Assembly: GCF_900090045.1 (NCBI RefSeq)
Contig: NC_041782.1
Coordinates: forward strand, 955,001-1,019,000
Source of the DNA: Plasmodium malariae
Lineage: Eukaryota > Apicomplexa > Aconoidasida > Haemosporida > Plasmodiidae
DNA length: 64,000 nucleotides
Direction of reading: 5' to 3'
Positions 1-13,600 of the stretch are shown one piece after another. The stretch's first letter is position 1. Every line of letters begins with the position of its first letter. A program made the translations under genes and the position numbers. A model generated the notes under the pieces. It made no database searches and was not told the origin of the DNA. It saw only the letters and a list, made by a program, of their open reading frames with translations.

Positions 1-826
1 CATTTTATTATGTTTACATCTTTTCTTTTTTATCTCAAATTTAATGAAGTTTGAATTTTTTGTTTGCTCTTTTATTCCTTTACATATATGTCTTAATTTT
101 AAGTGAAACTCAATACAACATTTTCATTATTTTACTTTTTTTTTATGCTTTTTAAATATATAATAAGTTGGTTTCCCTCCTTTTTTTCCTTTTTTTTAGC
201 CTTGTTCAAGATGTTTTTTTAATGTTAAAATTGTGTTTACATTAATTGTAAGCATATATTATGTATATCTATGTATAACGTGTAGACATTTGCCCAATAC
301 GTTCTTACATAAACGCTTGTGTATTTATATATATATAATATATGTAATTCTTTCCAGCGTTTACCTTGCACATATTTTGGTGGGAGGTTAATGTTATGAT
401 TTCCTGACTACATTTTAGAATTTTACATTTTTTTGTTTTTTCCTTTTATTTTTATATTTTAAATTAGTATATATGTATATATTTATATATATATATACAT
501 ATGATAATGTATGTTGCCATATCACATATTATTGAACAAGTTTGCATATTTACATAGATTTTTATTTATTAAGGAATTAATATATTTTTTTTTTTACATT
601 TTAAACGTGCATAGTGCTTATGTAAAATTTTTTGTACAATTGAAGGAATAATAAAAGGGTCCTTTTTTTTATTTCTTGTTTTATTTTTGTATTGACAATT
701 GTAATATAACGAACGCTAGTTGTATTGTAGGTTATATGAAATTATAACTTGGTATAACAAATAAGGGAAAAGAATAATATAGTATTATAATATATATGTG
801 TATATATTTTTATTTTATTTTACCTC
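1..826. other. 5' flank of PI-PLC, no gene called
   Basis: AT-rich DNA with homopolymer T runs and short (AT)n tracts (about 320-345 and 470-505). I see no open frame with coding character that can be assigned with confidence. A short GC-richer patch at about 350-420 has splice-like borders on the minus strand, but it is too short to call. It is probably the promoter and 5' UTR of the phospholipase gene that starts at 827. Confidence 0.5.
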
Positions 827-3800
827 ATGAACATTAGTGAAAATATATCCCGAAATGCATATAATGAAGAGATACAACAAGACGATGACGCAATAAGTAT
901 ACTATCGGAAGATGTGGAAATAAGTAGAAAGGGTGAGTATGATAACAATAACAATAAGGGTAATATCAACAACAACAACATCAACAGTAATAATAATGGA
1001 AAGGCAATGGACATAAATGTACATAAAAAGGAAAAAGATCTAAATAATAGCAATGGAGGTGATATAGATTCGAAAATAGGGTTTGATATTAAAAACATAT
1101 TAACACATGCATACTTACCTGTATGTATAGAAAAAATGAAGGAAGGAGAATATGTTTATAAATGGAATAGCAATAACATCTTTCAAAAAAAGTCTCTAAA
1201 ATTCTTTTATTTTGATGTAAACAATTATTGTATACGATGGAATTCTAAAAAAAAAAAACCAAAGGAAAATAAAAACCCGTCGTTATATATATGTGATGTA
1301 ATAAAAATATTAGATGGTTCAGAATCTTCATTTTTTAAAAAAAAAGAAGAAGAAAAAAATTTATCTATTGAAATTATTAGTTCGCATAGGAATTTAAGGA
1401 TTACATTTTTGGATATACAAAGATGGAAGATGTGGCTTTTCGGTTTGATGTATTATCAGTATAAGTTATGTAATAAAGGATCAGGAAAGAAGAAGATGAA
1501 TCCATTTATATATGAAAGTAATAAATTATATGATAATTATATAATATCCGGGCTAAAAGATATTAATGCTTTAACATTATCTCAATTATATATCATTTTA
1601 AGAAGTCTTAATATATATTTAAATATGAAAATTTTATATCATTATTTTTCAATTTATAAAAATAAAGGAATTATAAATTACTTAGGATTTACCAAAATTT
1701 TAGAACATATTTTTTCAAACAATCACATATCTATTCATTTTAACATATATAAAGATAAAACCTGTAATTATATAGACAAAAAAAAGTTTATTGAATTTTT
1801 GATTGATATACAATGTGAAGGAAAGTATGAAGAGCGAATCATTAAGGATCAACAAATGGGTGAAAATTGTTTTATTAAAAATGGAATAATAAAGAATACA
1901 AGTAAAAAAGAGTCATTAGAACCCTTTATTCCAGATGCTACCACAACTAGAAGTAATGGTTTTAATAGTGGTCCATTCAATTCAGCTAGATGGTTACATC
2001 AGGAAGATCCAAATGAAAAGCGGCAGGATAAAAGCAAACGAATAAGTGAAAAGGAAAATGTTTCTGAATGGTATGCAGATGCTTATAAGGGCATCCATAA
2101 GTTGGATCAAAACGAAATAGAAAATGCAGTTAGCGGTACAAATAAATCAGAGAAATATTATGAAAAAAGAAACAGCATTGATAATGATAATTCTATTATG
2201 CAGTACAATTTTAGGAATCATGAATGGAAAAATTTAATGATAAAATTAGATAAGGACAATGCAAATGAAAATAACATGCTGTTTAGTGTGAATGATAATA
2301 TACCAAGCTCCGTTCTTTTTGCAGATAACACTACATGTTATGATGAAGATTATAAGATGATCTTGAAGATATTAAGAAGCAAATTGGGTGAGAAGAAAGA
2401 AGGTAGAATTAACAAAGGTACAAATGATTATTATAATGATAATAATGATCCTAGCAATTGGAAGGAAGAAAACATGCATAGCGATCAAGAAAAAGTTTAT
2501 GCTCAAAATGATAAAAGGGAAGATATCGAACAGTATCAGGAGCAATCAAATACTGTTTCTATTAAAGAAAATATAGATGATAATTCATATTTTATAAGAG
2601 CTAAGGTTATATATAAATTGGTAAATACTATTAAAAAATATAATATTCCATTTGTAATGATTAGCGATGATAGTCATTATTTAACTCAAATAGGATTAGT
2701 TTACTTCTTATTATCAAAAGAAAATAGTATCATGTGTCCTGAATATTCCAAAGTATATCAAAATATGAATTTACCATTATGTAACTACTGGATAAATAGT
2801 AGTCATAATAGTTACTTAGGTAGAAAACAAATATTTAGCTCTAGTAACATTGAACAGTACATATATATTTTAATAGATGGTTGTAGATGTGTAGAATTTG
2901 ACTGTTATTATTTTAATAAAAATATTGTTGTTTATCATGGTTTTTATGGGTATAAACTAACTTCCTCTATTTTATTTTGTGATACATTAATTGCATGCAA
3001 AATGTTTGGTTTCACTACTTCTCCTTTTCCCATTATTTTGTCCTTAGAAATTCATTGTAAAAATAAGCATAAAAATTTAATTGCAAAAATATTAATATGT
3101 ATTTTACGTAATCAGTTATATATACCTAAAACAAGTGACGAAATTAATAATATAACGCCAAATTATTGTAAGAATAAATTTTTAGTCAAATATAAACATT
3201 TTGATAATAACGACAATTCAGCATTCTACTATATATTCGAAGGTTTGCAGAGTGTTATGTATGATGAGCTGGGATTTGTATCCGATATTATTAGTGATAA
3301 AGATGAAGATGATGAGATGGTAAGGGCCCAAGGAAAGGAAGATGACGAAGAGGATGAGCGGCACGACCATAATGAAGAATACGAGATAGAAAAACATTTT
3401 AACAATTACATACATAATAGTATGCAAAAGAGGTATAAAAATAACACTAAAAAAAGAAGTACATATAATAATGTAAGTAGCTTTTGTAATAATAATAGCC
3501 ATTTTTCTTTAGATAAGTATGAGAAGGACGATGATAATAATAGCAACTGTGGAAGGAAGAAAAACACAAACGTTTTTATACACAAAAATAGACATCAGAA
3601 GAATGGTGAATATAACAATACGCATATAAACACCTGTGAAGATGTTAATAATAGTACTTCTCTTTGCAATAATGAGACAAAGGGAGAAATGTTAAATGAA
3701 GCAGAGGAGGGGAAAAAATCAGTTCTAAAAAAATCAGAAAGTGTAAATATACGAAATAATAATATACTAAATGAATATTCTTGCTTAAAAGGATATACTT

Positions 3801-5190
3801 TTCGAAATTTTTATGAAAATAGAACATACGACGAAATATGTTCCATTAGTGAGAACAAATTTATTAAATTGATAAAAAAGAATGAAAGGGAAATTATTAG
3901 ATACAATCAAAAAACTTTAACACGTGTATACCCATCTGGCACTAGATTAGCATCAACGAATTTTAACCCGCTTATATTTTGGAGTGCTGGAATTCAATTT
4001 GTTGCTTTAAATTACCAGTATAATGGTTTGAGCATGTTGTTAAATAAAGGAAGATTTTTGGAAAATGGAGGAAAACATTCTGGATATATATTGAAACCTG
4101 AACTGTTAAGGTTTAATGAAAAAAATGACTACAGTACTTTATACTTAGATCTACATATATTGTCATTGCATCAAATTAATTTACTGTTTTCAATTAAGCA
4201 TAAATATCAAGAAAAAAAATTAAAAAAGAAATTGTTCAAAATGGATATGATTCAACGTATTCAAACACACAAAAAAATTAACAAAAAAATGAAAAATTTT
4301 AAAGAATTACAAAAATTAGAAAAAGAAAAAAAAAATCTCCTTTTTTCGGACGTACAGTCAGATGATAATAAAAAAAAAAATATTAGTCGTGAAATACTTT
4401 TAAAAAAATTCAATGATAATGATAATGATGTTAATTATATTCACAATAAATGTTCAAATGTTGAAGAAAAGTATGAAGACATGTTAACAGAATACAAATC
4501 CTTCTTATTATGCTCATCCTTATCACACAGTAGTAGTTTCAAAAGTTGTAGCAGCAATACAACAACATCGAATAATGCAACTACAGATTCGAATAAAAAC
4601 TCTTCATCGAAATCTAAAAGTTTTTATCAAACGTTTGAGGAACTAAAAAAAGCACATAATTTATTTTTCTATTTATATGTTACAATATCAGTACATGGCT
4701 ATAATGAGCAAAAATATTATTTTAAAACGGAAATTGCTAAGGTCAATTTTTATGACATAAATTATTGGTAACGATTCATTATATTTTTTGTGTCATTAGG
4801 AATGTCCTTATAAATAATAAAATCCCCTTGTTTCATTTTAGGCTGTTATACATTCTTGGCATATATGTGCACCTATTTTATTTAATATATCTATATATAG
4901 ATATACACTTACATCCATATATATACATTTTTGTATTATGTTTTTTATTTTTCGTAGTTGGTCAAAGCCATCCAATTTTCAGATAAAAGTATCATACCCC
5001 TCATTGGCTCTCATTGTTTTTGAATTAAAAGCATATGTAAATTAGACAGGGAAAAAAGCGATATATTATATGAACAAATGATTTATTAATTACCTATTAC
5101 ACAAATGTCTTGGCCATATAAAAAACCCTTTTTACATATACTATATAACATTATGGCCTTTTTTTTCAACATACATGCATATGTGTATAT

Positions 5191-5223
<33 letters not shown>

Positions 5224-5323
5224 TATCTATTTATCTATTTATATAGGATACTGTGAAAAGTGAACTGATTGCTTGCGCGTGCTTTCCAGTTAAATGTTTG
5301 AGAGAAGGGTAATACAAAAATGA

Positions 5324-5357
<34 letters not shown>

Positions 5358-5612
5358 AAGAAAGAAAGAAAGAAAGAAAACAAAATAAAAAGAAAACATT
5401 GTTGGTATATAAAAGTTTTATGAAATACTTTTATCATAAATATTTTCTTTGCATATCTACTTTGATAATTGTTTTTTATTTTATTTTATTTTATTTTTTT
5501 GTTACAATAATTAATTAGTATCAGATTTGTTCCACTGTGCGATAAATACTTAAAAGACATAAAAGGATCAGGAATTTTAGTTAATCTAAAAATTAATAGC
5601 AATAATAATTGA
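827..5612 (+). CDS. PI-PLC: Phosphoinositide-specific phospholipase C (PI-PLC), 4 exons
   Basis: It hydrolyses PIP2 to IP3 and diacylglycerol, and so drives calcium release. The delta-type architecture is visible: PH domain about residues 90-215, EF-hand-like region about 245-330, X box about 635-765, acidic Asn-rich X-Y linker, Y box about 1020-1110, then a C2 domain. Catalytic features are present: NSSHNSYL and VVYHGF carry the two histidines, CRCVEFDC carries the Ca2+-ligand Glu/Asp, and ILSLEIHC is the LSLE motif. The large exon runs into a stop at 4769-4771, but C2 homology continues downstream. I place exons at 827-4767, 4958-5036, 5247-5308 and 5519-5612. All phases match, all introns are GT-AG, and the joined tail contains NYCWSKPSNFQ, LALIVFELKAY and GIRFVPL, which are typical C2 strands. 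The product is 1391 residues, close to the roughly 1385 I recall for P. falciparum. A 79-residue poly-A/(GAAA)n intron sequence lies at 5309-5518. Confidence 0.95.
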
Positions 5613-5838
5613 AGACCGTGAAATTTATGTCCCTCTGCGCGCCTTTTTATATAATATATTTTTATAAAGATATATACGTGAACTCACATAGAGAAACAAA
5701 TTCAGTGGTTTAAACACTTTAAGCATATTTTGTAACCCCTTTTTTTTTTTTAAACTGTTTTTTGTTTTTAATTTTATTTTGTAATCGTGACTATAATATT
5801 TGTTAAGTTACTACATATATCTCTGTCATATTTTTAAT

Positions 5839-5875
<37 letters not shown>

Positions 5876-6944
5876 GTTTAGATACACATAACATTTACTC
5901 ATACTTAATTTTTCATTAACACTGTATCATTTTTTTATCATCTAACCCCCCTACATTTTTTATTTTAAAAACTTTCCATTAGTTTAAGCAAAAACATATA
6001 AAAACATATTTACAATTAATTTATATATACATATATATAAATATATATATTTAAATTTGTATGCATAAAAAACCATTTGTAAGAATATGTGTAAGAATGC
6101 AGATATCAAATTGCGCATATAAAAAAAAAAAATTATGTATTACATATATATGATGTTGAATGCATAAAAGTAAATATATTTTTAAATGAAATGTGAACCT
6201 TGTTAAAAGAATGTTTTGTAAACACGCATTCACATTTTTATTTTTACATTTCTATAATATTTTTTTACTCGTTTTGTTATAAAATTTAGTTGTGGAATCT
6301 TATACTTTGTTGAGTTTTTTTGTTTTTTGTTTTTTTTTTTTTTTTTTGTGTACACTCAAAATTTCTGAAAATGAACCCCGTAGAGTGAATTGTTTCCTGT
6401 AGCAAAACCGTTAACGGAAATATAAGAATTTTTTATTTCATAGTTACAGATAAATTTTTTTGTATCCTTCCATATTCTATTAATATGTCTATTGTATGTA
6501 TTTATATATATATATGAGTTTATATGTACATTTTAATTAAAGAGCTCGTTATTTTTTACATCTGTACATACAAGTAAGCACGATATTGCCATATGGTATA
6601 AATACAGACAAACAAGCACCAAAAATTCATTGCACGAATATACTTTACAAGGCTATTAAAATTGTATATAACTATATATGTACGTATGTATTTATTTACG
6701 TATATTCTTATTTGTATGTATGTGCTTATTTGTATGTATGTGCTTATTTGTGTGTATGTGCTTATTTGTATGTATGTGCCTATTTGTATGTATGTGCCTA
6801 TTTGTATGTATGTGCTTATTTGTATGTATATGCTTATTTGTATGTATATGCTTATTTTGTATGTATATACCTAAATGTATGCAAATATCTGTATGCATAC
6901 ATTTATACGCATATATTTATATGCATGTTCGCATATATAAATAA

Positions 6945-6992
<48 letters not shown>

Positions 6993-7654
6993 GCTTATGC
7001 GTTTTTATCCATTTCCAATGAAGCATAATTTTTCAGAAAGAAAAAATATAAAAAAAAAAAAAGCAACCAAAATAAAGAGTTACAAAAAATAAATTAACTC
7101 TGCTAATTATGCATTTTATTATCTTCTTTGCATTTTACTTAATTTTAGGAGTATGCCCATTTAGCTTAAAAGAATGCGTCAGGAAAGAGATATATTGATT
7201 TTTTTCTTTTCATGGAAATATACATTATAAGCAATTTTTTTAAATTTATTTTCAGAACATAACAGCTGCTGTTTATAATTATATAATTTTTTATTTTTTT
7301 TCGCCCTTAATACTTTTTTATGTACACACTGTGTTATTATGTCATATGTTCTTCGAATAAATCAGAATAATACGTTATTTATGTAACGAGTGAACAGTTA
7401 TAAAGTCTTTATTGTGCAAATAACTTTTAAGACGTACAGTACTTGCTATATATACAATATTTGCAAATATGTACATGTATGTGTGTTAAACGTACTCGTT
7501 ACACTTTTTACCTTTGAAGAAAAAAAAAAAAAGGCAAAAGAAACTATAAAAAGAATTACAAAAAATACTGCTAAAAATACTGCTAAAAATACTGCTAAAA
7601 AAACTGCAAAAAAATTGCAAAAAAATTGCAAAAAAATTAACCTTTTAGCTTAAA
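5613..7654. other. Intergenic region between PI-PLC and the next gene
   Basis: AT-rich sequence with an (AT)n tract at about 5842-5870, a poly-A run at 6121-6132, poly-T at about 6331-6347 and an (AT)n tract at about 6952-6986. An 18-bp minisatellite is listed separately. Just before the next start codon, 7567-7635 holds short direct repeats of the actgctaaaaat type. The frame open across them (7390-7653) is probably leader sequence. No gene is supported. Confidence 0.5.
6707..6871. repeat. 18-bp minisatellite (cttatttgtatgtatgtg), about 9 copies
   Basis: Near-perfect head-to-tail 18-bp units with a few substitutions; the last copies shift to tgtatgtatatg. Because 18 is a multiple of three, all frames stay open on both strands, which explains the apparent proteins with repeated VCAYLY-like hexapeptides. 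These are treated as artefacts. No protein homology is recognisable. Confidence 0.9.
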
Positions 7655-10600
7655 ATGAAAAACTTGAAAGGGAATATAAAATTACTCACATCAAATATAA
7701 ATATAGAAGAAAAAAAAAAGCTGTGGTTAAGCACAGTTAAAGGGAACGAAACAACAAATATAAAGGGAATAAATAGCAAAAGTTTAAAAGATGTTGCTCT
7801 ATCCTTTTTTAAAGAAAAGAATATTTACAATGAAGAAAATTTAATCGTATTACACCTTTTCTGTAAAGAAAAATTAGATGAATATCTTATAAATGAAGAG
7901 CTTACAGAATTCTTGCAAAAGACATTTCTCTTATATGAATATTTCATAGAGGAAAAATGTAATAAAATTAATAAAAAAGAATTTATCGAGAATGTGTGTG
8001 ACTGTTGTAAGAGATTATTTTTAAAAAATATTATAAGGTATGAGAAGGATATTTTAGATTTCTTATTAAAAAATTTAATAAACTTCATTAGTAAATATTC
8101 CTTCTTCCATATATACCAATCATTATATAACATATATCAATATCAAAACAAGCATTTTACGAAACCACGTGAATATAAAAATGAAAAGTTTCAATTCTTG
8201 CTTAATATACAGCATAAAGAAGTAAATGGGGAATATATAATGATAAACAATAACACCTTTGATCTCAATGCTTTTTTTTTACTAGATGAAAATGACGAAA
8301 AGCAGATAAGAGAACATTTTTATGAAAGAGAGTCCGATCAATATAATGACAATAACGACGGTTATGACAATTTTTGTACTTTGCAGAGTGTGGAAAAATT
8401 GGAAAAGGAATATACAAAAAAAGGTAAAAAAAAAGAAGTTTCAGAGAAACCTATGAGTACCAAAAAAAAAGGTACTACAATAAAGAACATTGATAATCCA
8501 TTATGCTCCAATCATAGCAAGTGTGGATCAAGTGAAACAAATTGTCTACAGAAGGAATTTACATGTTTTTATTTGTTCATATATTTTAAATCTTGCTTTG
8601 AGAACATCAATTTTTATTTGATAGAAAAATTTATAGAAAACTATTATATTAATCATAATAATGAAAATATTTACAAAGAATTACTTTTATTTTTATTTTT
8701 AATATACAAGAACAAAATGAATAATATTATTGACAGAATTTTAACAGATACTATAAAATACTCAAATATCATGAACGATGTAGACATAAAAAAAAAAAAA
8801 AAAAAATTATTAAATGATGATGAAACAGATTTAGTGGATAGGAAATTATACGTGAGTGATTGCTTATTTTATTTTGAACTATTAATAAATATAATAACTT
8901 ACAAAAATTTGCAATATGAAAATAATTATGAATATTATATAAACATTCTTAAATTATTACACGAAAATGACACATTTCAGGAATTATTTATTTCGTCCTT
9001 ATTTTTTGTTTTCATCAGTATAGAAGAAGTAAATACAAGGAATATGGTGCTAATGAACTTTATGAAATATCATTCAAAAAAGTATTATATTTTATCAAAA
9101 TTGTTTATTCACATGAAAAATGTTTTTTCTGTAATATATGACATTGATAGTGAACATATTATATACAACCGTAGCACATTTAACAGCACACCCAATGTAG
9201 AATTTGTGCATAGCGATAAACAAAAAGATAGTAATATTAACGACAGTTATCTTTTACATATAGCAAATAACATACATATAGACAAATATGTTTGTTTATT
9301 TTTTAGAGAAATATATTATATTATTAGTCGAAGTAATATGGATTATTTTTGCTATATTACCAACTTGTATCTTTATATATATGATAACATATTTAATAAA
9401 ATCATTAATATTATTTATGAAAATGAAATGAATTTAAATGATAATTCATTTCATATTTGTACAAATATTCTTAGACCTTTTTTATTTATATATTCAGATT
9501 TATTTAATAATTTTTCCCAAAAATTAAAAAAGAAAATATTTAACGAGCGAGTAATGATTTATTATTCATTCATAAAAAAATATCTTTTCAAAAATATGTA
9601 TGAAAAGACATTTTTACAAAAGGACCTGTTCTATGTTATCTATCAAATATATTTTCTTCTCCACACACTCAAGTATAATTTTCTTAACTTTTTAACTTGT
9701 TTCATAACTACAAAAAGAAAAATAAATGAATATCTCGAATATTTCCTGAAGCTGAAAGTTGACAATTCTAAGCAAAGTGGTGGAGAAAAAAACGTAGATG
9801 AAGCGATAAACTCTTTACATGACAAGTGTACCGACGATGGAACACAATATATGAAACATGAGTATGAAGTAGGAAATAGTGCCTTGGAAATATATGAAGA
9901 GGGAGGAAAAGAGAGCGAACAACGGGATGAACTATTAGAAAACAATGAGAAGGAGGAGGAAGACAGTGGAAGAGTTTACGACCCCATTTCCCCCCACAAT
10001 GCAAATACCAAAAAAAGGAATACAAAAAAGTCAAGCAAAAGGCCTTGTAAAGAGGGTAGCACAAAAGAAAGCGAAAAAATGGGAAAACAATTAAGCGAAA
10101 AAGAACAAAAGAACCAAATGAGTAACATACTGAATAATGAAACAGATGATAAGGGAACTTGTGAAGGAACAAATTATGCAGAAGATAAAAAAAAAAGAAT
10201 TACTGGTAACATTGTGACGCAGAATTTTGCAAATGCGACAGGTAACAACAGTATTTGTATAAATAAAGAAGAGAAAGAAAAAATGAGAATAATTACTTTT
10301 TTTGAAAAAAATTATCTCTTATTAAAATATTTTAAGGCTAATACTGAAAGTACGTTAGACGAAAACTATACACCCGATTTTAATGTAAATGATCGAATGA
10401 AGGAAAATACCAAACTGAAGAAGATTATCGTGAATAATAACATTAGAGATATCAAGAGCAGGAGAAATATCGATAGCAAATGTAAAAGCAAAAGCGATGG
10501 AAAACATAGTAACAGTAACTGTAACAACCATAGTTACAACAACACAGTCCCTGTGTTGGACGAAAAGTTAAGGTTTATGAAAAAGTTAAACTCCTTTTTT

Positions 10601-13600
10601 AATAAATGTAAAGAAATTGATGAACCAATTATTGAACTCTTTTTAAATAACAAAGATAATGTATATAGTAAAATTTTAAAAACTAATTTGTTAATAATAA
10701 AGGAATTAAGAAATATAAGAATGGATATTTTATATCCTATTTTTAATGCTAGTTTAGTATTTTTGTTTGATGACTTTTACTTTTTCATTATACAAAATAT
10801 AAAATTAATTGTAGAAGAAAAGGAAAAAAAGTTATCAAATCATAAAATTTTTTTAAATATGTCCTTTATTCTATTGCACATTCTTGTGAAAGATGTAAAA
10901 ATAGAGAAGTATTTAGTATCCATTTTTTATATGTTAAAATTAACACTAAATAAATTAAAATTACTGAAAATTTTAGATCAGACAAAAAGTTGTGATATGA
11001 AAGAAATATACAATAAAAACACCAAAAAATTTGAAAATAATATAAAATATTATAATATAAAAAAGGACAAAAATATTATAAAAACTAATTCCCAGGAAAA
11101 ACAGGAAGACGATGAAAAAAGTGATTCATTATGTTCGATAAATGAAAGGGGTACATCCTTAAGAACTACAAATAAACAGTTTATTCATTCGAAATCACTT
11201 GAGGAAAAAATAAAATTATATCAAAATGTATTTTTTATTTTTTTAAAACTTTTACAGAATATACTAAAAGTGAATAATTTATATTACAACTTTAAATTTA
11301 TAATATACGATATTTTGTTTTCAGAATATTCTAATAAGACCATAATCTTTTCGTGTCTAAAGTGTATTTTAGATAGATCAAAATTAGAAGAGGTATATAA
11401 TTATTGCATAGATATACTGGGAAGCATAAATGTAGGTAAGGGGAAACTCGAACAATTACTAAAAAATGGAAATAATAGTAGCGGGATAGTTAACAATACA
11501 AATGACTACGATACAAATGAGAAAGGGAAAGCGGTGGAAGAAAAGAAGGAAGATGTGGAGGGAGAAAAAAGGGAAAAAAAAAAAATTGTGAAAAAGCAAA
11601 TTGGACAGAAAAAAAAAACGAACAAAAAAGACAATTATCATGTAAATACTAACAATCATAAATGCACCAATCCAAATTATTCCTTGGATGAATGCAAAGA
11701 GTATGTTTCAGAACGAGGTGAAGAAAATAATGTAGTAGAAGTAGCCAAACAAAATTTAACGAATGTAGTAAATCCTAGTTATCTATCTTTCGTTCTTTTA
11801 AATAGAGAATCTTTAAAGATTAATTTTTTTGATCCTGAGAATGTAAAAAATAGCAGGATTTCCACCTTATACATTAATATATTAATACTATATTACATAT
11901 TTAGTCAAAAAAATAAAAATAATGAGAAAACTAAATTATATGATAGTTCTATAAAATTAAGTATTGAAAATTATTATAACATTATCAACAAACTGGTTTG
12001 TGTTTTATATCAAAAGAACTGCTTAAACGCGCACTACGATACGTATACAAAATATTTGTGCTTAAAAGTTTTTAAAAGAATTTATAATTTATTGTGCATA
12101 CAAGAAGCCGATATATATATAAAATACCTAAGGAGTTCTGACACACAAGGAAACATTATGATATATGAAGATAAAAAATTAAATAACATAAAAAGCTTAA
12201 AAAATGAATTAGTACATTTCTTTGAATATATATCAAATAATGAAATCAAAAAATATTTCAAACAAAATAAGATAAATAATATTATAAAATCAAAGGAATA
12301 TGCATTTTTCTTTTTGAATAATTTAAAATGTAATAATATTATACTAAATGAAGAAAATTTTTTTTTTATGATAAATTGTTTATTATTTCTTTTTAATATA
12401 AAGTATGATAAGGGAACATTCTACAAAGTTGTATGCATTATTTTAATTGAGAAAAACAAAAATGGAAATTACATTTTAACAAAAATTATTTCTTCTATTA
12501 AGAAATTTTTCAAATTAAGCGAAATATTTAATGGTGTAAGAAAAGAAAATAAAAAAAATAAAATAAGATTGTCCAGTGACATAACAAATCACTCTGCGTT
12601 GTTATATATTATTCGAACAACTATAATTCTTTTATTACTAATTGATTATAGTAGTATAAATGGACAAGAAATTACAAATGATGATGACTCTTTAACCTAT
12701 TCGATGTTTATAAATGATTATATAAAAAAGAAATCTTTAAAACATTATTATACACAACTAAACTTTTTGCTTTTCCGTATTTTCTACAATGAAAAGAATT
12801 TACCTTATTTCTTTAAAATATTTTTCAGTACATTATACATTATTTCTTTTAAAAAATCTAATGATAAGGTGATATACTTCTTCGAAAATGTATTTCATAT
12901 TAGAGAAGATACCAATTTAGAAGCTCTCAAGGGTAAACCAAACGAGTGGACAGAAGAAAGACCATGCGTTAGAACAGATGAGGGAGCAAACGAAAAAGAG
13001 ACCAAGAATAATCATACAACTTCTAATAATAAGGATCTGGCCGAGGTAAATCATTGCAAGGGAAATATAACAAGCCATAATAGGGACACAAAGAGAAAGT
13101 ACGTGAAAAAAGAAAATTCAGAAGAAGATGAAAACAACAGCATTAGTGATGATGGGAAGAAAAATTATCATATAATATTACGAAACCAAAGACAAACAAC
13201 CAAAAATTTACCTGATAAAAATAAAGAAAAAAGTATGAATTCTCCTCGTAATGGTGAATCTAAGAATTACATTAAAATAGTTTACAGTTCAAGCAGTAAC
13301 TCTTCTTCATGTTCAGATTCAGATTCAGACGTGTCTTACAAAATAAATATAAAGAATAATAACAAAAGGAAAAACAAAATTGCCAGTAATAATAAGAAAA
13401 AAAAAGTAAAAAAGGTATCTTCTGTCGATTCTACCAACATATCAACTGTAATATACGAACAAGACACAAATAAAAAATCAAATGATGATAATGGGGAAAA
13501 AAAAGGAAATATAAAGGAAGAAATTTTAGAACATCCACTAGTAAAACAATCTAATAATAAAAAAAGCGAAGAAAATAAACTTCATACAAATGGAGAAAAA

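Noticed and set aside
350..440. A minus-strand exon-like patch at the left edge (NHNINLPPKYVQ with donor GTAAAC)
   Set aside because: Only about 45 bp with weak acceptor context and no continuing exon found. It cannot be supported.
6586..7092. Frames with repeated VCAYLY/CMYVLI motifs on both strands
   Set aside because: They are translations of an 18-bp minisatellite. All frames remain open for that reason, and there is no start context or homology.
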